Source: Sphingobacterium sp. SRCM116780
GTDB taxonomy: Bacteria > Bacteroidota > Bacteroidia > Sphingobacteriales > Sphingobacteriaceae
Assembly (NCBI RefSeq): GCF_021442025.1
Contig: NZ_CP090446.1
Span: forward strand, 3,720,001-3,784,000
Length of the DNA: 64,000 bases
Reading direction: 5' to 3'
Both the position numbers and the translations under genes were made by a program. Within the stretch, counting starts at the first letter, position 1, and each line of letters begins with the position of its first letter. The notes beneath the pieces are model-generated. The model was given only the letters and a program-made list of their open reading frames with translations, had not been told where the DNA came from and searched no databases. Shown in pieces: positions 40,856 to 53,803 of the stretch.

Positions 40856-41758
40856 CTAAACAATCCAATTAATTTTTATACCGTCTTTTTCCATTTTTCG
40901 AAAATAGGTCATTTGTCTTTTAGCGTAACGATGAATTTCCGTTTCTAATTTTCTATAAAACTCTTCGTAGTTTAATTGTCCTAAAATGTATTTGGATACA
41001 TATTTATATTCTAAACCATAATAGTGGAGTTCTTCATGCGAGATACCTCCTGCTAATAAAGATTGCACCTCTTCTATCAATCCTTCTTGAAGCCTTTGAT
41101 GTAATCTTTTTGATATTTTGTGCCTTCTTGTTGCCACATCTGGATTTATCCCAATAACAATACAGTTTAGATTCTCACTGCATGTTGTAGTCATGGGATT
41201 GTGCTTAAGCCATTCTAAAATTTCTATACCACGAATGATTCTTTTTTTTGTAGATAGATCAATATAAAGATCATCAGGTTTTTGATAATTTGCCAATTGA
41301 TCTAAAAGCTCGTTTCTGTCTAGTTGATACAAAGATTCTTTAAAGCCTGCTTGAGAGGGGATTTGTGCGTATTTAGTACCTTGAATAATGCTTTGTAGAT
41401 ATAGCCCAGTACCTCCACATAGAATGATTCGTTTTTTCTTGTGCAATAAAGATTGATATACTTGCTGAAAATCTTCTATGAATTGGCCCAAATGATACTT
41501 TTCTCCTGGTTCACAGATATTGATAAGATGATAGGAAATATTTTGATATTCGGATAAGTCTTTGCCTGTTCCGATATCCATTCGTCGATATACTTGACGA
41601 GAATCTGCGCTGATGATTTCAGCATCTAGTTCTTTTGCTATTTGGACTGCTAATGCTGTTTTTCCAGAAGCAGTAGGTCCTAAAATAACAATAACCTTCT
41701 CCTTTGGCAGATCGGTAAGTGCCAAAGAAGAAAGTAAAGTTTGTTGTTCATTTATCAC
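40856..41758 (-). CDS. miaA: tRNA dimethylallyltransferase
   Basis: A 300-aa enzyme adding dimethylallyl to A37 of tRNAs reading UNN codons. The P-loop is ILGPTASGKTALAV, the next motif EIISADSRQVYRRMDIGTGK, with KRIILCGGTGLYLQ and RYAKRQMTYFRK further on. The start GTG overlaps the stop of the upstream oxidoreductase gene (GTGA), indicating coupling. Its place beside a Gfo/Idh gene has no known functional link. Confidence 0.95.
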   Translation of the reverse strand: MINEQQTLLSSLALTDLPKEKVIVILGPTASGKTALAVQIAKELDAEIISADSRQVYRRMDIGTGKDLSEYQNISYHLINICEPGEKYHLGQFIEDFQQVYQSLLHKKKRIILCGGTGLYLQSIIQGTKYAQIPSQAGFKESLYQLDRNELLDQLANYQKPDDLYIDLSTKKRIIRGIEILEWLKHNPMTTTCSENLNCIVIGINPDVATRRHKISKRLHQRLQEGLIEEVQSLLAGGISHEELHYYGLEYKYVSKYILGQLNYEEFYRKLETEIHRYAKRQMTYFRKMEKDGIKINWIV

Positions 41759-42927
41759 ACAACAAATTTAGTCCATTTTTCAGAACCATTATTGTTGTTG
41801 ACTACATTTTCTATAAAAGCCATCCCTCTCACTCCTTCATGTACTTGAGGGAAATCTTGCATTTCTGCGGTTGGCGTTCTTCCTTCGAGTTTTGCAGATA
41901 CTGTTTGAGCAAAATTACGATATATATTACCAAAAGATTCTAATAAACCCTCTGGATGTCCAGACGGAATACGTGTATTGTGAGTTGCAAATGAACTTAA
42001 CTGATTAGGGCTATTGTAAGCATTTCCTGTTCGGAATACTTGACGTGGCTCGCCTAACATTTTAATGATCAAATTATTTGGATCTTCATTAGCCCACTCT
42101 AAACCTCCATTTTCACCATAAATACGGATTCTTAATGCATTCTCTTCTCCTGCTGCAACTTGAGAAGCCCAAAGCATTCCTTTTGCACCCTCTTCAAAGC
42201 GTAATAAAACAGAACCATCATCATCTAAATACCGACCTTCAACAAAAGAAGTCAAGTCAGCGCATAATTCTGTGATTTTTAATCCTGAAATGTATTCTGC
42301 AAGATGAGCAGCGTGAACACCAATGTCACCCATAGCTAAAGATCGACCAGATTTTTTAGGGTCTGCACGCCATGCCGCACCAGCATTCCCTTCCCGTTCG
42401 GTCAATTTACTTAACCATCCTTGTGGATATTCAACAACAACTTTGCGAACTTTTCCGAAATGACCAGCTTTTATCATCGCCTTTGCTTGTTTTACCATCG
42501 GATAACCCGAATAGGTATGTGTTAAGCAAAGTGTTTTGTTCGTTGATTTGACAATCTCTTCAAGAGATTTAGCCTCTTCTAATGTTAATGTCATCGGTTT
42601 TTCAATAACTACATTAAAGCCATGCTCCAAAGCCATTTTTGCAGGAGGATAATGCATAAAATTGGGCGTTACAATCGTTAGAAAATCCATACGTTCTCCC
42701 TCTGGAAGCTGACTTTCTTTTAGAATCATTTCTTCATAATTCTCGTAGCAACGATTTTCAGGAATGAATAGATCTTCTGCAGACTGTTTGTTGATTTCAG
42801 GATTGATACTGAATGAACCACATACAAGTTCGATTTTACCATCCATATTTGCTGCGATACGGTGTACGGCTCCAATGAAAGCATCGTTGCCACCTCCGGC
42901 CATACCCATTCGTAGTTTTCTCTTCAT
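41755..42927 (-). CDS. Gfo/Idh/MocA family NAD-dependent oxidoreductase
   Basis: A 390-aa cytosolic sugar or inositol dehydrogenase. The Rossmann start is MGMAGGGNDAFIGAVHR; the catalytic EKPMTLT motif follows near residue 110; and GDIGVHAAHLAEY supplies the active-site His. HNTRIPSGHPEG and the C-terminal domain are typical for the larger members. Substrate unknown. Upstream of and coupled to miaA. Confidence 0.92.
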   Translation of the reverse strand: MKRKLRMGMAGGGNDAFIGAVHRIAANMDGKIELVCGSFSINPEINKQSAEDLFIPENRCYENYEEMILKESQLPEGERMDFLTIVTPNFMHYPPAKMALEHGFNVVIEKPMTLTLEEAKSLEEIVKSTNKTLCLTHTYSGYPMVKQAKAMIKAGHFGKVRKVVVEYPQGWLSKLTEREGNAGAAWRADPKKSGRSLAMGDIGVHAAHLAEYISGLKITELCADLTSFVEGRYLDDDGSVLLRFEEGAKGMLWASQVAAGEENALRIRIYGENGGLEWANEDPNNLIIKMLGEPRQVFRTGNAYNSPNQLSSFATHNTRIPSGHPEGLLESFGNIYRNFAQTVSAKLEGRTPTAEMQDFPQVHEGVRGMAFIENVVNNNNGSEKWTKFVV

Positions 42928-42982
42928 GTGATATATTTTAATTTGTTCGATTTAGATGAATCACAATATACAAAAAATGATT

Positions 42983-43771
42983 TTATTTTATAGTAAGAAT
43001 CATTTTCAAGCTACCTAAATTTTCTTTTAAATAACCCTGTGGAAATTCTTTTTCCAGTTCCAGATATTGATTTTCATCTCTAATGAGGGTTCGGAAATCA
43101 TCATGTACCCAAAATTTGAGGGGTGCAATTTCTGATTTTTTAGTAAAACCAATTTTTTCCAATGCTGAATCTTGGCTCCAATCTTTATCGGTATATGTCA
43201 TGATGTCGCTAGGATGAAAATCTCCAATAAAAGCTTTAATGAGCTTGCTAATTCCCCCAACGACATTATAACCAAGTTTGTTGCAGAATCGGATTAACTC
43301 AAAAGAACGATAATGTTCAATATTTAATTCTGGCATTTTTCGCCCACCACTAAATACGGCTAAGGAAATAAGTTCACCATCTAAAAATAAACCATAACGA
43401 TATTTTCCTGGCATCGCTCCTTGTAAGTGATTTTCCGCTAAAAAATCTATGGTGGTTTTTTTATCTACTCGGGCAACAACAGTTTGCCTAGCATAAGCTT
43501 TTTTCTGATGAAGAGCAATAGCAAGAATTCTCTTGACAATAATGTCATATTTGCTGTAAAGTATATCTTCATCAATATGAATCGTTTTTTGACCTTCGAA
43601 CGGCACCCGTTGGGGAATATTTCTTCCATAAAGCTGAATAATAAATGGAAGTTGCTCACATTTTATTACTGTAAGTGAAGGTGTCACCTCATTTACAAGA
43701 AGTTCATGAGTTAAATTCTTTTGTAGGGAATCACAAAAACGTTGACGTAGTTGATAGTAGAGATCAGTCAT
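42983..43771 (-). CDS. Unknown protein with GNAT-like domain
   Basis: A 262-aa soluble protein. The central part (about 120-230) shows KYRYGLFLDGELISLAVFSG, SFELIRFCNKLGYNVVGGISKLIKAF and DIMTYTDKDWSQDSALEKIGF, with order and hydrophobic pattern of an acetyltransferase-like fold, as in some phage-derived proteins. The N-terminal 100 residues are not recognised. No signal. Possibly tRNA or nucleic-acid modification; only a guess. Confidence 0.55.
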   Translation of the reverse strand: MTDLYYQLRQRFCDSLQKNLTHELLVNEVTPSLTVIKCEQLPFIIQLYGRNIPQRVPFEGQKTIHIDEDILYSKYDIIVKRILAIALHQKKAYARQTVVARVDKKTTIDFLAENHLQGAMPGKYRYGLFLDGELISLAVFSGGRKMPELNIEHYRSFELIRFCNKLGYNVVGGISKLIKAFIGDFHPSDIMTYTDKDWSQDSALEKIGFTKKSEIAPLKFWVHDDFRTLIRDENQYLELEKEFPQGYLKENLGSLKMILTIK

Positions 43772-43835
43772 TTTTCAAAAACAAAAATATGATTTATTAG
43801 GTACAAACTCTGGTTTTCGAATGAATTTTAATGCT

Positions 43836-43843
43836 TACCTTTG
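43836..43843 (+). promoter_or_regulatory. -7 promoter box (TACCTTTG) of def
   Basis: An exact match to TAnnTTTG, 22 bases before the def ATG. It lies inside the 5' extension of the reading frame, supporting the downstream ATG as the true start. Confidence 0.7.
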
Positions 43844-43865
43844 TTTTTCAAAAAAAAATAATAGT

Positions 43866-44447
43866 ATGAAACTTCCAATTGTGGCTTATGGTGATCCAGT
43901 ATTGCGTAAGGTAGCAGATGAAATAGATGAAGATTATCCAGATTTGAAGCAACTGATTGCTGATATGTTTGAGACGATGTATGCAGCTCATGGTGTTGGC
44001 TTAGCAGCCCCACAAGTAGGCCTGCCTATTCGTCTTTTTGTCATTGATGCAACACCTTTTGCTGAAGATGCTGAAGAAGAAAAAGCAGTTTTAGCTTCTT
44101 TCAAAAAAGTATTTATCAATCCCATTATGGTTGAGGAAACTGGAGATAAATGGGCATTTAGTGAAGGCTGTTTAAGTATTCCTGATATTAATGAAGATGT
44201 AATGAGACATCCAAATATTAAAATTAATTATCTGGATGAGAACTTTGAAGAGCATGAGATTGATTTAAATGGTTTGGCAGCTCGCGTCGTACAACATGAG
44301 TATGATCATATTGAAGGGAAACTGTTTACAGATAAATTGTCAACGTTGAAGAAAACAATGTTGAAAGGAAGACTAGATGCAATTTCTAAAGGAATGATCC
44401 GAGTTGCTTATAAAATGAAATTCCCATTGCAAAAGAAAAAGCGTTAA
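43866..44447 (+). CDS. def: Peptide deformylase
   Basis: A 193-aa metallohydrolase that removes the formyl group from new proteins. Motif 1 is HGVGLAAPQVGLP, motif 2 EGCLSIPDINEDV with the Cys ligand, motif 3 VVQHEYDHIEGKL with the HExxH-like pair. The computer-extended frame begins 15 codons upstream, but a promoter box lies in that part, so the ATG at 43866 (MKLPIVAYGDPVLRK) is the start. Length is a bit above that of E. coli Def (169). Confidence 0.96.
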   Translation: MKLPIVAYGDPVLRKVADEIDEDYPDLKQLIADMFETMYAAHGVGLAAPQVGLPIRLFVIDATPFAEDAEEEKAVLASFKKVFINPIMVEETGDKWAFSEGCLSIPDINEDVMRHPNIKINYLDENFEEHEIDLNGLAARVVQHEYDHIEGKLFTDKLSTLKKTMLKGRLDAISKGMIRVAYKMKFPLQKKKR

Positions 44448-44465
44448 TCACATTAACGCTTTTTC
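44436..44465. terminator. Terminator between def and TRIC-like gene (convergent)
   Basis: AAAAGCGTTAA and TTAACGCTTTT form a perfect 11-bp stem that includes the def stop codon. Confidence 0.85.
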
Positions 44466-44466
44466 T

Positions 44467-45078
44467 TTATCCACCCACAATGGGGAGCGAAAACTTAAAT
44501 TTTACGGCTAAGATACGAACCATAAATACTAAGAGTGCACTGAGAAATGCATTTATATTGTCGTCAATGCCAAAATAACGTAATGTAACAAAAAGAATCG
44601 CTCCGGATAAACATGCTGTTGCATAAATTTCTTTTCTAAAGATTAAGGGTGTCTCATTCATTAATGTATCTCGAATAACTCCCCCCATTACCGCTGAGAA
44701 CATACCTAGAATAACTGCTGCAATAATAGAGCTTTCGTAGATCAGAGATTTTTGTAAACCCACAATAGTAAAAAAACCAATACCTATTGCATCAAAGAGT
44801 GTCAATGTTCTCGAAAACTTATCTAACTGATTATTGAGAACTACGGAGAGAAAAACACCAACGAATATAGCGATTAAATAATTTCCATCATCGACCCATA
44901 TTGGACGAAGGTTTAAGAAAATATCCCGTAGTGAACCTCCTCCAATAGCCGTTACAAATCCAGTAAAGGTAGCGCCAAATATGTCAATTTTTCTGCGATT
45001 GGCAGCCATGGCTCCCGAAATAGCAAAAAACATAGTGCCTAATAAATCGCTGTAATAGATATAATTGACTGTTGCCAT
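44467..45078 (-). CDS. TRIC-like cation channel protein (UPF0126/YicG)
   Basis: A 203-aa membrane protein with six to seven helices. Two tandem halves are visible: LGTMFFAISGAMAANRRKIDIFGATFTGFVTAIGGGSLRDI and its counterpart AIGIGFFTIVGLQ with FSAVMGGVIRDTL. Each half has the GGG/GG-x-RD motif of the UPF0126 family, related to trimeric TRIC channels. Probable inner-membrane ion or amino-acid passage. Confidence 0.92.
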   Translation of the reverse strand: MATVNYIYYSDLLGTMFFAISGAMAANRRKIDIFGATFTGFVTAIGGGSLRDIFLNLRPIWVDDGNYLIAIFVGVFLSVVLNNQLDKFSRTLTLFDAIGIGFFTIVGLQKSLIYESSIIAAVILGMFSAVMGGVIRDTLMNETPLIFRKEIYATACLSGAILFVTLRYFGIDDNINAFLSALLVFMVRILAVKFKFSLPIVGG

Positions 45079-45157
45079 TTATTTATGTTGATCAAAGTAT
45101 TGCTAGCAAAGGTATGATTTTATTGAAAATTTAATTGTTAGCCTTCCTTTTCATACT

Positions 45158-46057
45158 TTAATTTTGTTTGAATTTATAAAGAATAGCTTTTTCTTTATTT
45201 CCTGCTTCAGTGCTAATGTAGAGATTATTCTGACTGTCAAAAGCTATCCCTTCTGGTTGTTCAAACAAGTTAGCGTTTAGTGGTTCAACTGCTTTTACCT
45301 TCCAATCTTGATCTGTGATGACAAGAACCTTATTTGCAGAAGAAAGAATATACCACTCATTTGTAGCTGGGTTTTTGGTTAGTGCAGAGGGTTTAAATGA
45401 CTTCGAAAATTTATAATCAAAACCATTTAGGTCTTTATTCGCTATTTTGAAAACTCCCTTTGACGTTAATGTTCCTGTGTCACCTATCGATAAGATATAT
45501 CCCGAAGTATTAGACTCTTTTTTATCTCCTTTACATTCTTTGCAAAGTGCATAAATTAGATTGCTTTCTATATCAATAGCCAAGCTTTCATATTCTCCTT
45601 TTGGCAGTAAATCTTGTTGAGTTGCTACATTTTTTATATCATCTTTTTCTGTAATAGGAAAAGAATAGATCGTTCCATTGCTTTTTAATATATAGATATG
45701 CGTGTTATTTGCAACGATGTCTTCATAATCTCCATCTTTCAGAAACGGAGTCGATTTGATCTGCTGATCTTCCATATTTAATGAAAATAACAATCCTTTC
45801 TCATCTTGTACAGCATAGATATATTGATCATCATTAGGCAAAAATGTAATACCGGATATTTCTTTTAAATCTTCAGGTAAGTTTAGGACTTCCCCTGCGT
45901 CCAAACGATATGGAACAGATAACACCTCATTTGTTTCTGGCATTTTTGAGTTATTTGACGTTGAAGTATTGGTTTTTGGATCTTTATTTGGGTTACATGC
46001 AGCCAAAATGTTAGCTGTTAAGCTTAAAACTACTATAATGGATTTCAATGTATGCAT
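45158..46057 (-). CDS. SdiA-regulated-like beta-propeller lipoprotein
   Basis: A 299-aa exported protein. The signal peptide has a lipobox (LTANILAACNPN). After a Ser/Asn/Lys linker comes a repeated-strand domain: EISGITFLPNDDQYIYAVQDEKGLLFSL, YESLAIDIESNLIYALCKECKG and EQPEGIAFDSQNNLYISTEAGN. These match the SdiA-regulated family (NHL-like propeller). The chosen ATG (46057) gives a proper signal peptide; the 25 codons further upstream do not. Periplasmic, function unknown. Confidence 0.82.
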   Translation of the reverse strand: MHTLKSIIVVLSLTANILAACNPNKDPKTNTSTSNNSKMPETNEVLSVPYRLDAGEVLNLPEDLKEISGITFLPNDDQYIYAVQDEKGLLFSLNMEDQQIKSTPFLKDGDYEDIVANNTHIYILKSNGTIYSFPITEKDDIKNVATQQDLLPKGEYESLAIDIESNLIYALCKECKGDKKESNTSGYILSIGDTGTLTSKGVFKIANKDLNGFDYKFSKSFKPSALTKNPATNEWYILSSANKVLVITDQDWKVKAVEPLNANLFEQPEGIAFDSQNNLYISTEAGNKEKAILYKFKQN

Positions 46058-46580
46058 GCTGTATGTTCTTTGTAGATAAGAAAATGTAGATAATCGAATA
46101 CTTGCTGATAAATTTTCACGATCCATATCCAATTAATTATATATAAATGTATTTTATTTTTTGAAAAAACTCAAATTATAAAACATTGTTTGTTCTAAAA
46201 TGAGAACGAATATAATATTCATACATTATATATAAGATCTTTATTGTAGATAAATAATAGGAACTGTTTTGATGTTTTGGTTGCCTTTGGGAACTTTTCG
46301 GGGCAGGTTGTTATGCCCGCTACTTGGAGAGCCTCTTTTTACAGTATCTTTTCTCTGCGAGCGTTAACCCTGCAGGCTGTTCCTGCTGTATCTGCGAATA
46401 ATATCCTTATCCAAAGGAAACAAGCCACAGTAGGATATTGCAGCCAGGAATAACCTTATCTCGGATCAACGGTCTATTTTATGCTCCACGGCCAAAATTA
46501 ATCGTTCAATGTTACAGCCAGTTAAGGTTAATATTAAGAAATAAGTCAGAAAAGGTTAGGAAGTGAGGCTAAGAAGTTGT

Positions 46581-46588
46581 TATCTTTG
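46581..46588 (+). promoter_or_regulatory. rRNA promoter P1, -7 box TATCTTTG
   Basis: Exact match to TAnnTTTG, about 395 bases upstream of 16S. Confidence 0.65.
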
Positions 46589-46731
46589 CACCACTCCGCA
46601 AGGGAGGAAGGGTTGTTCCGAGAGGAACGGCATTGAAAAAAGAAGGGTTTAAGCTTGCTTGAACGCAGAAATCTGAGGAGAAGCGATAAAAAATAAATTT
46701 AGATTTATTTTGGAATTTCGGAAAAGATTTC

Positions 46732-46739
46732 TACCTTTG
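46732..46739 (+). promoter_or_regulatory. rRNA promoter P2, -7 box TACCTTTG
   Basis: Exact match to TAnnTTTG, with TTTTGG about 20 bases upstream as a -33 element, and GCAGTCCC right after. The context is like highly expressed Bacteroidota promoters. Confidence 0.75.
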
Positions 46740-46982
46740 CAGTCCCAACGGAAACGAAGGGAATAAAACAAGAAAAGATCGGGGCGCAATGCCGAAGATA
46801 TAAAAGCAGAAGCGTGAAGCGGATGCGAAGCAAGTTCTTTAAAAATATAATCATGTAACGTAACGAGTAGTGTTGAGAAACAGCGAAAGTTAAAAAAATC
46901 AACCTGTCAATTTTAGAATTAGAAATAAAAATACAAGACAATTCTATTTATTATAAATAGTCTTGATCTTACCCTTCATTTT

Positions 46983-48512
<1,530 letters not shown>

Positions 48513-48640
48513 CTAGAGCATTCGGAATTGAAGCTCGTTACGTATACACATGGTTAATATTAAGAAAACAAAGATGAACATTTGAAGAAATGTGCCCGTC
48601 CCTTTAGGATGGTCCATTGAGAGATGAAGAATGATAAGCT

Positions 48641-48727
48641 AGTCCCGTAGCTCAGTTGGTTAGAGCACTACACTGATAATGTAGGGGTCAGCAGTTCAAA
48701 TCTGCTCGGGACTACCATCTAAGATCA
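48641..48727 (+). tRNA. tRNA-Ile (GAT) in rRNA spacer
   Basis: Acceptor AGTCCCG pairs perfectly with CGGGACT; the anticodon loop CTGATAA reads GAT; ACCA at the end suggests CCA is encoded, unlike the other tRNAs in this window. Confidence 0.95.
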
Positions 48728-48802
48728 GAGATGAAAGATAAGAGACAAGAGACAGAGTAAATAGTCTCGGATCTCGGCTCTGAACTCTGCTGTCTACACA
48801 AA

Positions 48803-48876
48803 GGGGAATTAGCTCAGCTGGCTAGAGCACCTGCCTTGCACGCAGGGGGTCATCGGTTCGACTCCGATATTCTCCA
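48803..48876 (+). tRNA. tRNA-Ala (TGC) in rRNA spacer
   Basis: Acceptor GGGGAAT/ATTCTCC, anticodon loop CTTGCAC reads TGC, and T arm around GGTTCGACTCC. CCA is not encoded. Confidence 0.95.
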
Positions 48877-48885
48877 CATCTCTGG

Positions 48886-48968
48886 ATATGAGACGATAGA
48901 TATGAGACAAGAGACACTTATGGGCAACCATACCAGATCTCAAATCTCCCATCTCTGATCTCACATCT
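48886..48968. repeat. rRNA spacer repeat, copy 1 (GATATGAGAC family)
   Basis: GATATGAGAC-type words on the left and ATCTCAAATCTCCCATCTC on the right surround the small hairpin ATGGGCAACCAT. A second copy follows the 23S gene at 52087-52240. Left and right halves are partly complementary. Confidence 0.7.
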
Positions 48969-49146
48969 AGAAGAAGAGTTCTTTGACATATTGAAAGAAA
49001 AAAAATTACAAGAGAAGACAACAGTAGAGACCATACTGTGGTGTGCTTGATGTATTGAGAAGACCCTCGGTCAAAAGCCGAACGGATCGATGCGTAGCAC
49101 CATGGTTATATATCAAAAGCAACCCATAGTAGCAAAAGGGCTATGA

Positions 49147-52034
<2,888 letters not shown>

Positions 52035-52086
52035 TCAAGCAACGCATACACTGTTGTCTTCCTCTTTGATTTTTTCTTTCAATTGT

Positions 52087-52240
52087 CTATAGATTAGATA
52101 TGAGACGATAGATATGAGAGACCTAGATTTTCCGAAAGGAATGATCTGACCTCCGATCTGATGTCAAATATGAGACTTAAGATAAATACATGGGCGACCA
52201 TATACTATCTCAAATCTCCCATCTCAAATCTAATATCTAA
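52087..52240. repeat. rRNA spacer repeat, copy 2 (GATATGAGAC family)
   Basis: The same elements as copy 1 with ATGGGCGACCAT as the hairpin (GCAACC versus GCGACC). It lies between 23S and the first 5S gene. Confidence 0.7.
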
Positions 52241-52249
52241 AAAACATTT

Positions 52250-52358
52250 TAGGTGCCTATATCGGCGGTGTCTACCTCTTCCCATTCCGAACAGAGCAGT
52301 CAAGCCCGCCAGAGCCGATGGTATTGCCGTAACAGGTGGGAGAGTAGGTCGGTGCCTT
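52250..52358 (+). rRNA. 5S ribosomal RNA, copy 1
   Basis: The core CCCATTCCGAACAGAGCAGT and the closing stem AGGTGCC/GGTGCCT are present, length about 108. Confidence 0.95.
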
Positions 52359-52367
52359 TTTTTATAC

Positions 52368-52392
52368 AAATAGCCTTTTAATAAGGCTATTT
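52368..52392 (+). terminator. Hairpin between the two 5S genes
   Basis: AAATAGCCTT pairs with AAGGCTATTT. The T run is weak, so some transcripts may read on into the second 5S. Confidence 0.7.
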
Positions 52393-52442
52393 CGCTTTTA
52401 ATCTGATTTGTTTTACATCAATTTAATTGATTCAAAATATTT

Positions 52443-52551
52443 TAGGTGTCTATATCGGCGGTGTCTACCTCTTCCCATTCCGAACAGAGCAGTCAAGCCC
52501 GCCAGAGCCGATGGTATTGCCGTAACAGGTGGGAGAGTAGGTCGATGCCTT
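52443..52551 (+). rRNA. 5S ribosomal RNA, copy 2
   Basis: Nearly identical to copy 1; the closing stem is AGGTGTC/GATGCCT, in which a C-G pair of copy 1 has become T-A. A second copy in one operon is unusual. Confidence 0.95.
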
Positions 52552-52560
52552 TTTTTATAC

Positions 52561-52597
52561 AAAAGTTCTTAAGATTATAATCTTAAGGACTTTTTTC
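52561..52597 (+). terminator. rRNA operon terminator
   Basis: AAGTTCTTAAGATT pairs with AATCTTAAGGACTT (one T-G pair), followed by six T residues. Confidence 0.9.
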
Positions 52598-52735
52598 GTT
52601 AGATATAATTGTTATGATATTTATTTTTCCCATTATCATAACATTATTACGAAATTCCCAATAGATACTCATTTAATTTCTTTAAACTTGAATTGTTGCA
52701 TACATATTGCGCATTTAAGTATTCTATTCTCAGTT

Positions 52736-53794
52736 ATGAAAATTAAATATATTGTCTTTGCACTCTTAATACTTTTATTTGGGTATTTGGTTTGGCAAAG
52801 AATTGCAAAAAACAAGGAAAAGGCTGGTACACCAACTGCGGGAAAAGGTAAGGAGACTACAATGGCTGTATACGGTGCTATCATTAGTACTGAATCATTT
52901 GCTGATAATTTGAGTTTAACAGGAACAATAGAACCTGATGAACAAGTCGAAATTCGTTCGGAGGTCTCCGGGTTAATCGAACAATTAAACTTTTCTGAAG
53001 GAAATAAAGTGAGCAAAGGTGCTATCCTAGTTAAGATTGTTGCATCTGATTTATTAGCGCAGTTGGAACAAGCTAAAACGAGAACTCAACTAACTTCTGA
53101 GAATGAAAGAAGAGCGAAACTATTACTTGAAAAAGAAGCTATTAGCCAAGAAGAATATGATATTGCAAGTGCGGATTATCGAACCGCTAAATCACAAATA
53201 GCTTATATTCAAGCGCAATTATCAAAGACATATATTAGAGCTCCTTTTTCGGGAACTATTGGCCTTCGATCTGTATCCAGAGGAGCTTATATAATGCCGA
53301 CTACAGATATTGCTAAATTGGTGAAATCGGATAGAATCAAATTATCTTTTTCTATTCCGGAAAAGTACGTAAATAGAATAGCAGTAGGTAAGCAGGTTTC
53401 ATTCACTATTCCAGATTCTAAAGAAGCATTCGAAGCTAAAATCTTTGCAATAGATCCTGCTGTTGATTTGAATACTCGAACATTACTAATCAAAGCCATA
53501 GCAGACAACGGACATGATAAATTTATGCCAGGTATATTTGCTAATGTAATTTTGCCTTTGGAAACTATTAATGATGCTTTAATGGTACCATCAGAAGCAT
53601 TAATTCCAATTCAAAACGGAAAGAAAGTTTTTATTGTGAAAGAAGGAAAGGCTAGAGAGGTTATTGTAGAAACAGGTGGAAGAACGAAAGATAAAGTCAA
53701 TGTTTTATCAGGTCTGACAAGTGGGGATACCGTACTAACAACAGGAATTATGTCTCTGAAAGATGATGTAAAGGTAAAGGTTACATTACGTTAA
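52736..53794 (+). CDS. RND efflux periplasmic adaptor (MFP subunit)
   Basis: A 352-aa membrane fusion protein linking pump and outer-membrane channel. An N-terminal anchor (IKYIVFALLILLFGYLVW) is followed by the biotinyl-lipoyl-like domain (EQVEIRSEVSGLIEQLNFSEGNKVSKGAILVKI), a helical hairpin (LLAQLEQAKTRTQLT to YIQAQL), and the second half of the lipoyl domain (TYIRAPFSGTIGLRSVSRGAYI). The ATG at 52736 was chosen over a TTG further up. First gene of a three-gene efflux operon, the next one starting in ten bases. Confidence 0.94.
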   Translation: MKIKYIVFALLILLFGYLVWQRIAKNKEKAGTPTAGKGKETTMAVYGAIISTESFADNLSLTGTIEPDEQVEIRSEVSGLIEQLNFSEGNKVSKGAILVKIVASDLLAQLEQAKTRTQLTSENERRAKLLLEKEAISQEEYDIASADYRTAKSQIAYIQAQLSKTYIRAPFSGTIGLRSVSRGAYIMPTTDIAKLVKSDRIKLSFSIPEKYVNRIAVGKQVSFTIPDSKEAFEAKIFAIDPAVDLNTRTLLIKAIADNGHDKFMPGIFANVILPLETINDALMVPSEALIPIQNGKKVFIVKEGKAREVIVETGGRTKDKVNVLSGLTSGDTVLTTGIMSLKDDVKVKVTLR

Positions 53795-53803
53795 TTGGCT
53801 ATT

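Larger units (their letters stand above)
46058..46982. other. rRNA operon leader and promoter region
   Basis: No gene is seen in this 900-bp stretch. From 46270 to 46520 it is richer in G and C and has short inverted words (GCAGGCTGTTCCTGC near 46375). The second half is the rRNA leader with two promoter boxes and a G-A-rich 200-bp transcribed part. Frames on the minus strand here are chance. Confidence 0.7.
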
